Source: Ignavibacteria bacterium (GTDB taxonomy: Bacteria; Bacteroidota; Ignavibacteria; Ch128b). Taken from it: a DNA stretch of 64,000 bases. Of this stretch, positions 1 through 8,653 are shown one piece after another. Under the pieces are notes generated by a model that saw only the letters and a list, made by a program, of their open reading frames with translations, made no database searches and was not told where the DNA came from. The translations under genes and the position numbers were made by a program. The first letter of the stretch is position 1. Each line of letters starts with the position of its first letter. The stretch is taken from NCBI GenBank assembly GCA_013177855.1, contig JABLYA010000001.1, positions 605,231-669,230 on the forward strand. Reading direction: 5' to 3'.

Positions 1-277
1 TTGGGATGAAATACTCATTTGGTTTATAAAAAAAACTTAATGCAGCGCCAAATAATAATCCATTAAATCCATAGAAACCTTCACGAACTTTCTTTTCTTC
101 ATAATTAAAAATTAAAGCTATTAAGTTGGTGATTAGAACTGAAAAGAGAATGATTGAACCGTGGACAGGAGAAATAAAAGTTGCAGCCAGAACTAATGCA
201 CCGAACCATCTTCTGTTTGAAAAGAAAATTTGCGAATAACTGAAAAGAGTTGAATCAATTAGGATTGATAGATTCAT
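1..277 (-). CDS. Urea-transporter-like membrane protein, N-terminal part (cut by window edge)
   Basis: Reading the minus strand from an ATG at 277 gives an uninterrupted frame to the window edge (about 92 residues). It begins MNLSILIDSTLFSYSQIFFS and continues through two hydrophobic stretches with a YGFNGLLFG motif near residue 70. The early SYSQIFFSN and the YGFNGxLxG motif are hallmarks of the urea transporter (UT) family, which conducts urea across the inner membrane. The ATG overlaps the stop of the upstream decarboxylase gene by one base (TAATG), so the two are translationally coupled in one operon with the ATP-grasp and PqqD-like genes. Some UT proteins of this phylum carry a C-terminal peptidase M23 domain; the missing part could hold one. 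Family call fairly sure; substrate not shown. Confidence 0.7.
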   Translation of the reverse strand, partial: MNLSILIDSTLFSYSQIFFSNRRWFGALVLAATFISPVHGSIILFSVLITNLIALIFNYEEKKVREGFYGFNGLLFGAALSFFYKPNEYFIP

Positions 278-1629
278 TATTGTTTGAGTTTTTCTGGTAT
301 TCTCTCGAGCTGAATGATAGTTTCTAAATTCTCTTTTTCACGAACGATTTCAACTTTTCCATCTTCCATAATCATTACAACTCTTGGCCTCAAATTAATG
401 AACTGCATCCATTGAGTCATATTATAGGCACCAACATTATGGAAAATGATTTGTTTACCCACAGAGATAGGTGGTAAATAAACACCATCTCTCAATAAAT
501 CAATATTCATACATAAATTACCATAAATTGCACTCTCATCTCTTACTTCTCCATAAAATTCAGTCGTTGAAATACGATGTTTATACCAGAAACTTGTAAA
601 TAATAAATTAACTCCAGCATCTACGATAATGGCTTGTTTACCATTACTCAAGCGCTTATTGGCAACAACGCTTGTAATTAAATATCCAGCTTCATCAATT
701 AAAGCCCTTCCAGTTTCAAGAATTAAAAGCGGTAACTCATCCTGTTTTAATCCATGCTCTAAAATTCCCGAAGTAATTGCATCAGCATAATCTTCAAATG
801 AAGGAACCACAACAGAAGCATCAAGATAATAAGCTTGAAGGGTGTTTTTGCTCGCAAATCCACCACCGATATCAATATAATCTAATTGATGATTATACTC
901 ATATTTAACTCGCTTATATAAATCCATTAACTTCGAAGCAGCAACTCGATAAGCATCAGCCGTAAGAATGTAAGTTCCAATGTGACAGTGCAATCCAACG
1001 AGTTTAAGTTTTTCTGAAATCATTATTCTTCTTATCGCATCATAAGCTTCGCCATTTTCATAATTCAATCCAAATCTATCCCATTTAGGATAAATTCCCG
1101 TATCCATATTTACTCGTATCGCAACTTTAGCTGTTTTATTAATTTCTTCTGTGATCTCAATTAATTTATATAGCTCATCAAAATGATCAATGTGTATTAG
1201 AGCTCCGTCATTAATTGCTTTTATTAAAGCTGAATCTGGTTTGTGTGGACCATTAAAAATTATTTTTGAACCGCTCACTCCAAGTAATTTTGCTTTATCA
1301 TATTCAAATTCAGAAACAACCTCTGCCCATGAACCTTCCTGATGAAAGATTAAACAAACAGCATTTAGATAATTTGTTTTATAAGACCAGGCAAATTGAA
1401 CTTTGGGATATCGAGTTTTAAAAATTCTTAAAGCTTTTCTATAAGTCTGTCTGATTGTTTTTTCTGATAAAACAAATAATGGTGAGCCAAAATCTTCAAC
1501 TAACTTTTCAATAGATACACCGTCAATATTTTCTAAAACTGTTAATGCCCCTGCTTTACCAAATTTACTAATAAAACCAGTCTTCTGTCTTGTAATGATT
1601 GGTTTTGAGTAAGGTTTCTTATTGCCCAT
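277..1629 (-). CDS. Fold-III PLP-dependent decarboxylase (DapDC/LysA-like)
   Basis: 450 residues with the layout of the diaminopimelate/ornithine decarboxylase fold-III family. Visible motifs are SYKTN with the PLP lysine K84, HCHIGT (H214-T219), the glycine loop IGGGF (254-258) that holds PLP phosphate, ETGR (305-308), GNLCMNID with the active-site cysteine C373, and GAYNMTQ (400-406). It should decarboxylate an amino acid or a related D-centre substrate. About 40 extra residues precede the barrel, and typical LysA is about 420 residues. It starts directly after the ATP-grasp gene (the two genes meet at base 1629) and overlaps the urea-transporter-like gene. Because its neighbours are not lysine genes, a role in a dedicated small-molecule or peptide pathway is more likely than housekeeping lysine synthesis. 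Substrate unknown. Confidence 0.85.
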   Translation of the reverse strand: MGNKKPYSKPIITRQKTGFISKFGKAGALTVLENIDGVSIEKLVEDFGSPLFVLSEKTIRQTYRKALRIFKTRYPKVQFAWSYKTNYLNAVCLIFHQEGSWAEVVSEFEYDKAKLLGVSGSKIIFNGPHKPDSALIKAINDGALIHIDHFDELYKLIEITEEINKTAKVAIRVNMDTGIYPKWDRFGLNYENGEAYDAIRRIMISEKLKLVGLHCHIGTYILTADAYRVAASKLMDLYKRVKYEYNHQLDYIDIGGGFASKNTLQAYYLDASVVVPSFEDYADAITSGILEHGLKQDELPLLILETGRALIDEAGYLITSVVANKRLSNGKQAIIVDAGVNLLFTSFWYKHRISTTEFYGEVRDESAIYGNLCMNIDLLRDGVYLPPISVGKQIIFHNVGAYNMTQWMQFINLRPRVVMIMEDGKVEIVREKENLETIIQLERIPEKLKQ

Positions 1630-2663
1630 TATAATTCTCCATTAATTGAAATTTTTTCGTATGTTTTTATATCTGTAATTAGATCAATTGAGCATCGCAC
1701 AAACATTTTACCTACTTCATAATCTTCGTAAGGTTTGACACTTTCACCAAGAGCAAGTTTAACAAGCAAATATGGAAGATTTTGACCTGCTGCCTGAGTT
1801 AAGTATACCCATGCGGGCAATCGCGAGTTTATTTCAAGTAAATAATACTTTCCGTCATTCCGTGATTTTAAAATTTCAAGTTCAAGTCCACTTCGCCATT
1901 TCAATGCTCTAATCACTTTGTGCGTCATCTCAATTAATTTTTCATCTTTGATTGTTACTCCACTCCAGCCTTTTCCTTTATCAGTAATAAACAACTTTCT
2001 CATCGCAACTGCACCTAAAGTATTACCTTCGCCATCACCTACAGCCGCTACATTTAATTCATCTCCAATCAGATACTCTTGAATTAATACTGGCAATCCC
2101 CATTTAGATACAATCTTTGAAAAATTAGAAAAAACTTCATCAATTGAATAACAGATATATGCTTCGTAAAAAATTCCTTTTGTAACCACAGGAAACTTTA
2201 ATTTTTTCAAAACTTCATTTATTTGAGATTGAGAATTAATAATAAATGTCTTTGGTGTATCAATTCCTGCACTCTGACAAAATTCTGAAAGTTTATCTTT
2301 GGCTCTTTTCTCTAAATTCTCAAATGTTGGCAAAAAAGTCTTAATCCCAAGTTTGTTTAATTCATCAGAAATGTAAATAAAATTATAAAGTTCAGAATCT
2401 AATGTCGGTATAATTATGTTTAATTCTTCCTGAGAATGGATATATTTTAATCTTTCAAGTAATGTTTCCGGTCCTTGGGAAGGATAAGGTATCATATAAG
2501 AACGGGACTTGATCCCATCCATGTAAATTCCAGGTTCAAGATTATCATAATGTAATCCAATAATCTCACCATTAAATTCTGGTTCAGCCAGTATTGAACG
2601 AATAACAGGCACACCAGGTCCTGGATTATCAGTATTGTTTAATCCAGTTACGGCAATTTTCAT
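1629..2663 (-). CDS. ATP-grasp ligase (carbamoyl-phosphate-synthase-like)
   Basis: 344 residues. Residues 1-100 form a Rossmann-like pre-ATP-grasp domain; 110-310 form the ATP-grasp fold with the nucleotide lysine in FPVVTKG (K162), the IQEYLIGDE strand (194-202), and the metal-binding EINSR motif (E277, N279, R281). Such proteins join a carboxylate to an amine or other nucleophile using ATP. The N-terminus, with a PGPGVPVIRS segment, resembles uncharacterised CarB-like ATP-grasp proteins. It lies 1 nt after the PqqD-like gene and abuts the decarboxylase gene, so the three act together. The acceptor may be a peptide or carrier presented by the PqqD-like protein, but that is inference. Confidence 0.8.
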   Translation of the reverse strand: MKIAVTGLNNTDNPGPGVPVIRSILAEPEFNGEIIGLHYDNLEPGIYMDGIKSRSYMIPYPSQGPETLLERLKYIHSQEELNIIIPTLDSELYNFIYISDELNKLGIKTFLPTFENLEKRAKDKLSEFCQSAGIDTPKTFIINSQSQINEVLKKLKFPVVTKGIFYEAYICYSIDEVFSNFSKIVSKWGLPVLIQEYLIGDELNVAAVGDGEGNTLGAVAMRKLFITDKGKGWSGVTIKDEKLIEMTHKVIRALKWRSGLELEILKSRNDGKYYLLEINSRLPAWVYLTQAAGQNLPYLLVKLALGESVKPYEDYEVGKMFVRCSIDLITDIKTYEKISINGEL

Positions 2664-2664
2664 T

Positions 2665-2907
2665 TTAGTCCTCTAAAAGATTAAAAATTTTGAGTTGTGT
2701 GATAAAATCGTGAAGGTCTTTTTCTGCTTGGATGGGAGTTACTTCATATTCATTGAGAAGTAAATTAAGTATTTCTTTTTCTGATAAGCCTTCTTTAATT
2801 TTTTGTAGGATATAAGTTGCTGGTTCATTAAGAATGAAGGAATCACCTGTTGAACCATTAAAAGCGAAGCCTGATTCGCTTAAGGCAAGATTTTTATTAA
2901 CTTTCAT
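2665..2907 (-). CDS. PqqD-like small protein
   Basis: 80 residues with the PqqD/RRE pattern: a beta-rich start (LALSESGFAFNGSTGDSFILNE) followed by ATYILQKIKEGLSEKEILNLL and a helical tail. PqqD-family proteins are peptide-binding winged-helix modules that present a precursor peptide to a modifying enzyme, though many stand-alone members are uncharacterised. First gene of the small minus-strand operon, directly before the ATP-grasp ligase. No precursor peptide gene is visible beside it; the next features upstream are tRNAs. Confidence 0.7.
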   Translation of the reverse strand: MKVNKNLALSESGFAFNGSTGDSFILNEPATYILQKIKEGLSEKEILNLLLNEYEVTPIQAEKDLHDFITQLKIFNLLED

Positions 2908-2956
2908 ATTGGGGCTCTTATTTAATTTTTATTGCCCCTCTCTCCGAAAAACTTAG

Positions 2957-3028
2957 TGACCCCAACGGGAATCGAACCCGTATTTTCACCTTGAAAGAGT
3001 GATGTCCTAACCGTTAGACGATGGGGCC
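2957..3028 (-). tRNA. tRNA-Glu (UUC)
   Basis: On the minus strand the sequence begins GGCCCCATCGTCTAACGG and folds into a full cloverleaf: a 7-bp acceptor with one G-U pair, anticodon loop CTTTCAA with anticodon TTC, and T-loop TTCGATT. CCA is not encoded. Nine bases separate it from the tRNA-His gene, so the three tRNAs are probably one transcript. Confidence 0.95.
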
Positions 3029-3037
3029 ATTATTTAG

Positions 3038-3111
3038 GGTGAGCGACGGGGCTCGAACCCGTGACCACCAGAGCCACAATCTGGCGCTCTACCAACTGAG
3101 CTACGCTCACC
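3038..3111 (-). tRNA. tRNA-His (GUG)
   Basis: The minus strand begins GGTGAGCGTAGCTCAGTTGG, with anticodon loop ATTGTGGC containing GTG and T-loop TTCGAGC. The first G is the extra G-1 that pairs with C73, the identity element of histidine tRNA. CCA is not encoded. Confidence 0.95.
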
Positions 3112-3123
3112 ATAAATTGGCAG

Positions 3124-3197
<74 letters not shown>

Positions 3198-3350
3198 GTT
3201 CAAAACTTAAAAGAACTTTAATATTTACTCAACAGATTTCGTTTGTTATTACCAATAAAAATGATTAATTGTTTCAATTATCAATGTGGAATAGAACGAA
3301 TTAAATTTTAAAGCGATGCAAATTTAATAAATTTGATTATTAATCAAAAA

Positions 3351-3740
3351 TTATTTTGCAACATCTTCAGGTAATTGGATAAATTTTTTTAACTTATCGA
3401 ACAATTCTTTTTTTGTCATTGGTTTTGCAATATTTTCATCGCAGCCGGCTTCAAGTAATCTTTCTCGATCACCTGCAAGTGCATAGGCAGTTAACGCAAT
3501 TATGGGAACTTTCTTAAACTTTTCATCTTGCTTTAAATCTTTTACAAGATCGACCCCGTCTTTTTTACCTGGAAGATTTATATCAAGCAGAATTAGATCA
3601 ACGGAATTGTCTTTAAGAAAATCCATTGTTTCTTCATAAGTTTCCGTTATAAAAACTTCGCATTTATTCTTTAAGAGGGTTCTGACGAGTAATGCACTTT
3701 CAAGATGATCCTCTACATAAAGTATTTTTGGTTTTTCCAT
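3351..3740 (-). CDS. Single-domain response regulator (CheY/DivK-like)
   Basis: 129 residues made of one receiver domain and nothing else. All the receiver landmarks are present: acidic pair E10-D11, phospho-acceptor D53 in LILLDINLPG, T84 and K106 in AKP. It would be phosphorylated by a histidine kinase and act through protein-protein contacts, as it has no output domain. It stands alone between the tRNA cluster and a divergent gene, so no cognate kinase can be named. Family certain, partner unknown. Confidence 0.9.
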   Translation of the reverse strand: MEKPKILYVEDHLESALLVRTLLKNKCEVFITETYEETMDFLKDNSVDLILLDINLPGKKDGVDLVKDLKQDEKFKKVPIIALTAYALAGDRERLLEAGCDENIAKPMTKKELFDKLKKFIQLPEDVAK

Positions 3741-3836
3741 TGGATGACTCTCATTTTTATTATTTTCGATGTAATTTTAATAAATTTATTTATTTGATAC
3801 AATTAGTATATTGAAATAAAACACAGAGAAATTGCA

Positions 3837-4796
3837 ATGAAGAGAATAACAATTTTTTTAATCGCATTAACTTTTAATGCTTTTTCACAGAGTGTTGTGA
3901 TAAATAAATTTTATAATAGTGGAAATTCGAGTGGTGTTGATGATGCAGTTGAACTGTTGGTAATCGAAAAAGACTTAAATATGTCAGGGATGATTCTAAA
4001 AGATTTTTCTAGCAGTATGAATAATGACAATGGTGGGAAGTATTTATTCAAAGATGTAGAGCTCTGGCAAAAAGTTCCCGCTGGGACTTTAATAATCATA
4101 CGAGTTAATAGCCTGTCAAATGATTTAGATACTTCTGACTTTGTTCTAAATGTTGGATTAAAAGATACAGCATATTTTCAACAATTGGGAACTGGGACAT
4201 TCGATTTAGCAACTACAGAGCTCGTGATGATTAAAGCCGCAGGAAGTGATATAAGTGGTGTTGACGGATGCATCCACGCATTCGGCTCTGGTACTGCTGG
4301 AACATTTTTTAATCTTGCTCCTGAACCAAAACTCAGAAGTACGGGAACAACAGGTACTGGTAAATTTGCATTTGCTAAAAATTCTAATTCTTTACTTTCA
4401 GATTTTAATGGTACCGATGCAGATACTTCATCCTCGCTCGTATTAGGAGAACCGAATAATCAATCAAATTCTTTGTTTATTAATCTTTTAAGAAGTGGTC
4501 AAACGCAAGTTGAGAAAAACACTTTAAACATAAAAAATTTCTATCTTTATGATAATTATCCTAATCCGTTCAACCCTTCTACAAACATTAAATTTTATTT
4601 AAACAAAGATTCAAATATCGAATTAAGTATCTACAGTTTAAACGGAAATAAAATTCATATTCTTTTAAATGATTTTTATAAAGCAGGAACTTATGAAATC
4701 AATTTTGATGGCAGTAACTTATCGAGTGGCGTATATTTTTATAAACTGAAAACTGATTTTGGCAGTTCAATTAAAAAGATGATTTTAATAAAATAA
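3837..4796 (+). CDS. Secreted protein with lamin-tail-like domain and type IX secretion sorting domain
   Basis: 319 residues. The signal peptide (1-18, ending NAFSQ) is followed by a domain of about 170 residues starting VVINKFYNSGNSSGVDDAVELL. Its pattern (V-I-N-x-F, a later VELL, then LNMSGMILKDFSS) resembles the lamin-tail (LTD) fold found in secreted bacterial nucleases and adhesins. The last ~80 residues are a Por/type A C-terminal sorting domain: YPNPFNPSTNIKF, then LSIYSLNGNK, an AGTYEINFDG strand pair and SGVYFYKLK, the form typical of Ignavibacteria. It should be exported by the Sec system and then the T9SS to the surface or medium. Monocistronic with a terminator downstream. No catalytic motif is seen. 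Confidence 0.8.
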   Translation: MKRITIFLIALTFNAFSQSVVINKFYNSGNSSGVDDAVELLVIEKDLNMSGMILKDFSSSMNNDNGGKYLFKDVELWQKVPAGTLIIIRVNSLSNDLDTSDFVLNVGLKDTAYFQQLGTGTFDLATTELVMIKAAGSDISGVDGCIHAFGSGTAGTFFNLAPEPKLRSTGTTGTGKFAFAKNSNSLLSDFNGTDADTSSSLVLGEPNNQSNSLFINLLRSGQTQVEKNTLNIKNFYLYDNYPNPFNPSTNIKFYLNKDSNIELSIYSLNGNKIHILLNDFYKAGTYEINFDGSNLSSGVYFYKLKTDFGSSIKKMILIK

Positions 4797-4825
4797 TTTT
4801 TTTCTTTGTTCTCTTGTTTTATTCT

Positions 4826-4861
4826 AAAAAAAAATGTCAGGCTAAGCCTGACATTTTTTTT
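4826..4861. terminator. Bidirectional intrinsic terminator
   Basis: Perfect 9-bp stem ATGTCAGGC / GCCTGACAT (4834-4842 and 4846-4854) with a TAA loop, an A-run on the left and a T-run on the right. It sits between two convergent genes and can end transcription from both. Confidence 0.9.
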
Positions 4862-4888
4862 AGAACATTTTATACTTACTCTTTAAAC

Positions 4889-5443
4889 TTAAACTTTACT
4901 CAAAATACTTTCGGAAATTCTTTTACCTATCTCGTAAGCTTCTTTGTTTACCGAAATTAGATTATGATATCTCTCTGGAAGAACTTGTTGTAATCCATAA
5001 ATTATTGATTCATCATTCACAATTTTCACGACTTCAATAAACGCTCCGAGCATCAACATATTCATCACTTTTAAATTATTTAGTTTATTTGCTTCTTCTG
5101 ATGCAGGGATTGGAAAAATATTAATGTCAGTTCTGGTTGGTGGATTAATAATGTTAGTTGAGTCATAAAATAAATTTCCACCCGGCTTAACAGCAGATTC
5201 AAATTTATCCAGTGATGGCTGATTTAAAGCTATAACCGAATCAAATCTTGAAATGATAGGCGAGCTTATAAGGTTATCCGAAATAATTGTGATGCAATTG
5301 GCTGTACCACCACGCATTTCTGGTCCATAAGAAGGCATCCAGCAAACTTCTTTACCTTCTTTCATTCCTGCGTAACAGAGTATCATTCCCATTGTTAAGA
5401 CACCCTGTCCACCAAATCCAGCAAAAATAGCTTCGTGTTTCAT
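4889..5443 (-). CDS. 2-oxoacid:ferredoxin oxidoreductase, gamma subunit
   Basis: 184 residues of the pyruvate/ketoisovalerate oxidoreductase catalytic-domain (gamma) family, with the N-terminal signature GFGGQGVLTMG (residues 9-19). In these enzymes the gamma subunit helps bind CoA while the beta subunit carries TPP. Last gene of a four-gene set; its start overlaps the beta-subunit stop by 4 nt. The bidirectional terminator lies 28 nt beyond its stop. Confidence 0.88.
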   Translation of the reverse strand: MKHEAIFAGFGGQGVLTMGMILCYAGMKEGKEVCWMPSYGPEMRGGTANCITIISDNLISSPIISRFDSVIALNQPSLDKFESAVKPGGNLFYDSTNIINPPTRTDINIFPIPASEEANKLNNLKVMNMLMLGAFIEVVKIVNDESIIYGLQQVLPERYHNLISVNKEAYEIGKRISESILSKV

Positions 5444-6252
5444 TTTTGTACCTCCTTCGGGACTTTCAAATCACCAAGTGGATAAAAAGGTAACATTACT
5501 TCTTCAACAAATTTATTTGATTCGACTGGAGTCATTTTCCAGTTTGAAGGACAATTGGATACAATTTCAATAAAACAAGTACCTTTCTTCTGCTGTAAAT
5601 ATTGAAAAGCTTTTTGAATTGCCTTTTTAGCTTTTCTCACATTACCGGCATTATTTACAGCTTGCCGAGTGACATAATAAGTTCCTGGCAATTGAGCGAC
5701 AAGGTCGGTAATTTTTAATGGATAGCCAGTTATCTTAACATCTCTGCCAAAAGGAGTGGTTGTAGTTTTCATACCTGGTAAGGTTGTTGGAGCCATTTGA
5801 CCACTTGTCATTCCGTATACAGCATTATTAATAAAAACTATTAAAATATTTTCACCACGGTTGCAGGTATGAATAGTTTCAGCGGTTCCAATTGCTGCAA
5901 GATCACCATCACCTTGGTAAGTAAAAACAAGTTTATCTGGCAGAACTCTAATTATTCCAGTTGCAACTGCAGTCGCTCTACCATGAGCAGCTTCCTGCAT
6001 ATCGATATCCATATAATTATATGCAAATACAGCACAACCAACTGGGGCAACACCAATAACTTTATCCTGTATATCCATTTCTTCAATCACTTCCATCAAT
6101 AAACGATGCACGATACCGTGGCCACAACCAGGGCAATAATGCAAATCGGTATCTGTTAAAGTTTTCGGTTTTCGATAGACTAGATTTTCAGCAACACAAA
6201 TATCTTCTTCAAGGAATTCCTGCTCTTCAGTTTTAACAATTGTCTCATCCAT
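5440..6252 (-). CDS. 2-oxoacid:ferredoxin oxidoreductase, beta (TPP) subunit
   Basis: 270 residues. The CPGCGHG motif (residues 40-46) is followed by the TPP/magnesium site YQGDGDLAAIG with a downstream NNAVYGMTSGQ, as in KorB/VorA-type beta subunits. It carries the thiamine diphosphate that decarboxylates the 2-oxoacid. It sits 2 nt after the alpha subunit and overlaps the gamma subunit, so it is co-translated with both. Whether the complex prefers branched-chain keto acids or 2-oxoglutarate is judged from the alpha subunit and the neighbours. Confidence 0.9.
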   Translation of the reverse strand: MDETIVKTEEQEFLEEDICVAENLVYRKPKTLTDTDLHYCPGCGHGIVHRLLMEVIEEMDIQDKVIGVAPVGCAVFAYNYMDIDMQEAAHGRATAVATGIIRVLPDKLVFTYQGDGDLAAIGTAETIHTCNRGENILIVFINNAVYGMTSGQMAPTTLPGMKTTTTPFGRDVKITGYPLKITDLVAQLPGTYYVTRQAVNNAGNVRKAKKAIQKAFQYLQQKKGTCFIEIVSNCPSNWKMTPVESNKFVEEVMLPFYPLGDLKVPKEVQK

Positions 6253-6254
6253 GG

Positions 6255-7325
6255 TTATTCTCCTTTCAAAAAAGTTTTTTCAAAGTGTTCTAATACTTCC
6301 TCAGGAGTAGGAATGATTCCGCCCATTCTACCATAAAATTCAACTCTAACTTTACCTTCAACACTTAATCTAACATCTTCAACCATCTGACCAGAATTCA
6401 TTTCAACATCTAATATTCCTTTAATTTTTGTTGCAAGATCTGCATAAGCTTTTTTAGGGAATGGGAATAATGTAATCGGTCTGATTAAACCGAGTTTATA
6501 TCCTTTTTCACGACCGATCTCAACAACTTTTTTACAAATCCTTGCACCTAATCCATATCCTGTCAAAATATATTCGGCATCATCAATCATGTAAGATTCA
6601 TAACGAACTTCTTTCTCTTCAATCTCTCTATACTTAGCTTGAAGACGAAGGTTAATTTGCTCCATTATTTTTGGATCAATGTGCAGAGAAGTAATAATAT
6701 TTCTTTCACGATCTTTTGTCTTACCAGTTGTTGCCCATGGTTTTGGTATAGTTCCGCCTTTTGGTTGTTGTTCAAAGAGTTCAACTTTTTCCATCATTTG
6801 CCCAATTGCACCATCGGCCAAGATCATAACTGGATTTCTATATTTATCAGCTAAATCAAATCCAAGTCGAACGAAGTCAGCCATTTCCTGAACACTTGAA
6901 GGAGCAAGGACGATTAATTTATAATCACCATGGCCACCACCCTTTGTAGCCTGGAAATAATCACCCTGAGATGGTTGAATTGTACCAAGTCCTGGACCAC
7001 CACGATTAACATTCACAATTAGACATGGAAGTTCTGCTGCAGCTATATAAGAAATTCCTTCCTGCATTAAACTAATTCCAGGACTTGATGAGGAAGTCAT
7101 TGCTCTTTTGCCTGCACCTGCTGCACCATAAATCATATTTATTGATGCAACTTCGCTTTCCGCTTGTAATACTACCATACCAGTTCGATTGTAAGCTTCT
7201 CTTGAGAGATACTCAAGGACTTCGGATTGAGGAGTAATTGGATAACCGAAATAAGCATCGCATCCAGCTCTAATTGCGGCTTCAGCTAATGCTTCATTCC
7301 CTTTCATCAATCGGAGTTCGCCCAT
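6255..7325 (-). CDS. vorB: 2-oxoacid:ferredoxin oxidoreductase, alpha subunit (VorB-like)
   Basis: 356 residues. The N-terminal GNEALAEAAIRAGCDAYFGYPITPQSE and the later SSSSPGISLMQEGISYI and NVNRGGPGLGTIQPSQGDY segments match the alpha subunit known as VorB (3-methyl-2-oxobutanoate:ferredoxin oxidoreductase) as I recall that family. The reaction is 2-oxoacid + CoA + oxidised ferredoxin to acyl-CoA + CO2 + reduced ferredoxin. The branched-chain preference is supported by the lipoate-dependent dehydrogenase genes upstream, but 2-oxoglutarate (KorA) cannot be excluded from sequence alone. It follows the ferredoxin subunit by 1 nt. Confidence 0.8.
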   Translation of the reverse strand: MGELRLMKGNEALAEAAIRAGCDAYFGYPITPQSEVLEYLSREAYNRTGMVVLQAESEVASINMIYGAAGAGKRAMTSSSSPGISLMQEGISYIAAAELPCLIVNVNRGGPGLGTIQPSQGDYFQATKGGGHGDYKLIVLAPSSVQEMADFVRLGFDLADKYRNPVMILADGAIGQMMEKVELFEQQPKGGTIPKPWATTGKTKDRERNIITSLHIDPKIMEQINLRLQAKYREIEEKEVRYESYMIDDAEYILTGYGLGARICKKVVEIGREKGYKLGLIRPITLFPFPKKAYADLATKIKGILDVEMNSGQMVEDVRLSVEGKVRVEFYGRMGGIIPTPEEVLEHFEKTFLKGE

Positions 7326-7326
7326 T

Positions 7327-7611
7327 TCAGTTAACCTCCAGAGTCATATCTTTTTGGATGTTGGTTAAAGTTGCGACTTTTTCTTTTTTCTTACCAGTTT
7401 TTCTATAAACTGTGATAACTGCATCGGGACAAACAAGCGCACAATTCTCACAGCCAGTGCAGTTATCTTTTATTTTTACCATATAATGGTAACCTTTTTT
7501 ATTTATTTTGTCGCTAAGTGCAATCGTATCCTGAGGGCATGCAACAACACACAATTCACACCCCTTGCACTTTTCGATATCGACTATAATATCACCTTTT
7601 ACTTTTGCCAT
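7327..7611 (-). CDS. Ferredoxin-type delta subunit of 2-oxoacid oxidoreductase (2x[4Fe-4S])
   Basis: About 94 residues with two 4Fe-4S motifs, CKGCELCVVACP and CTGCENCALVCP. It shuttles electrons from the TPP subunits to free ferredoxin. An upstream in-frame GTG at 7623 is possible, but the ATG at 7611 is preceded by a clear ribosome-binding site (GAGGTCAAAAATG on the minus strand), so I take that start. First gene of the delta-alpha-beta-gamma set; 134 nt separate it from lipA upstream. Confidence 0.9.
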   Translation of the reverse strand: MAKVKGDIIVDIEKCKGCELCVVACPQDTIALSDKINKKGYHYMVKIKDNCTGCENCALVCPDAVITVYRKTGKKKEKVATLTNIQKDMTLEVN

Positions 7612-7745
7612 TTTTGACCTCACTAATTGTTAATGGAATAATTAAAAAAGTGGATGATTTTAGATAATCTTTCGGTGAGGAAAGAGTTCTTTTGTTAGGA
7701 AGGATTAATAAATAATAATTGAAAGAAACTTGATTACTTATCCCA

Positions 7746-8651
7746 TCATAAATTTTCCCTTGCGTGTTTATCGGCGTGATAAGATGAGCGGACAAGCGGC
7801 GCAGATTCAACAATTTTTAATCCTATTTTTAATCCTTCTATGCGAAAATACTCAAATTCTTCAAGTGTAACAAAACGCTGTACAGGTAGATGTTCCTTTG
7901 TCGGCTGTAAATATTGACCAATTGTAACAATATCACAACCATGTTCATAAAGATCTTTCATCACACCGATTACTTCCTCGTTTGTTTCACCAATTCCAAC
8001 CATTAAACCAGATTTAGTTCTAAGTCCTCTTGATTTGAACCATTTAATTAAATCAAGACTTCTTTGATATTTTGCCTGAGGTCTTACAACAGGATATAGT
8101 CTTGGAACGGTTTCAACATTATGATTTAGAATATGAGGTGGATGTTTCATTATTATTTCAAACGCTTTTTCATCACCTTTAAAGTCAGGTATTAAAATTT
8201 CAACTGTGCAGTCCGGCGAAGTTTCGTTAATCAATCTTACAGTTTCGGCAAAGATAGATGCGCCACCATCTTTTAATTCATCTCTATTGACCGAGGTGAT
8301 TACGCAATGCTTCAAACCGAGTTTCTTTACAGCATCTGCAACTCTTCTTGGCTCATCCCAGTCAAGCGTTGTTGGCATTCCCATCTTAACAGCGCAGAAT
8401 CCACAGCTACGAGTGCATATATCGCCCAATATCATAAACGTAGCTGTTCTGTGATTCCAGCATTCAGAGATATTTGGACAGTGAGCTTCTTCGCAGACTG
8501 TGTTTAAATTATATTCGCGCATCAAGCGATGAACATCACTAAAGTTTTCACCAACGGGTAATTTTACTTTAAGCCAGGGTGGTCTGTGAGATAAGACCAC
8601 CTTCTTTTCAACTTCTTCTTTAAATTTTCTTTGATATGAGTTAATCTTCAA
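7746..8651 (-). CDS. lipA: Lipoyl synthase
   Basis: 301 residues, normal for LipA. The auxiliary-cluster cysteines are C53, C58 and C64 (CEEAHCPNISEC) and the radical-SAM cluster is C79, C83 and C86 (CTRSCGFC). The RSSYHA segment near the C-terminus supplies the serine ligand of the auxiliary cluster. It inserts two sulphurs into octanoyl groups on the lipoyl domains of E2-type proteins. It lies 2 nt after the E2 gene, whose two lipoyl domains are obvious substrates, in one operon with lipB. Confidence 0.96.
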   Translation of the reverse strand: MKINSYQRKFKEEVEKKVVLSHRPPWLKVKLPVGENFSDVHRLMREYNLNTVCEEAHCPNISECWNHRTATFMILGDICTRSCGFCAVKMGMPTTLDWDEPRRVADAVKKLGLKHCVITSVNRDELKDGGASIFAETVRLINETSPDCTVEILIPDFKGDEKAFEIIMKHPPHILNHNVETVPRLYPVVRPQAKYQRSLDLIKWFKSRGLRTKSGLMVGIGETNEEVIGVMKDLYEHGCDIVTIGQYLQPTKEHLPVQRFVTLEEFEYFRIEGLKIGLKIVESAPLVRSSYHADKHARENL

Positions 8652-8653
8652 TT

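Noticed and set aside
4889-7611. Assigning the ferredoxin oxidoreductase firmly as 2-oxoglutarate oxidoreductase (KorABCD)
   Set aside because: The alpha subunit reads more like VorB and the neighbours suggest branched-chain keto acids, but sequence alone does not settle the substrate.
7592-7813. 73-codon frame between lipA and the ferredoxin subunit gene
   Set aside because: It overlaps the end of lipA and the start of the ferredoxin gene, has no ribosome-binding site and no protein-like composition.
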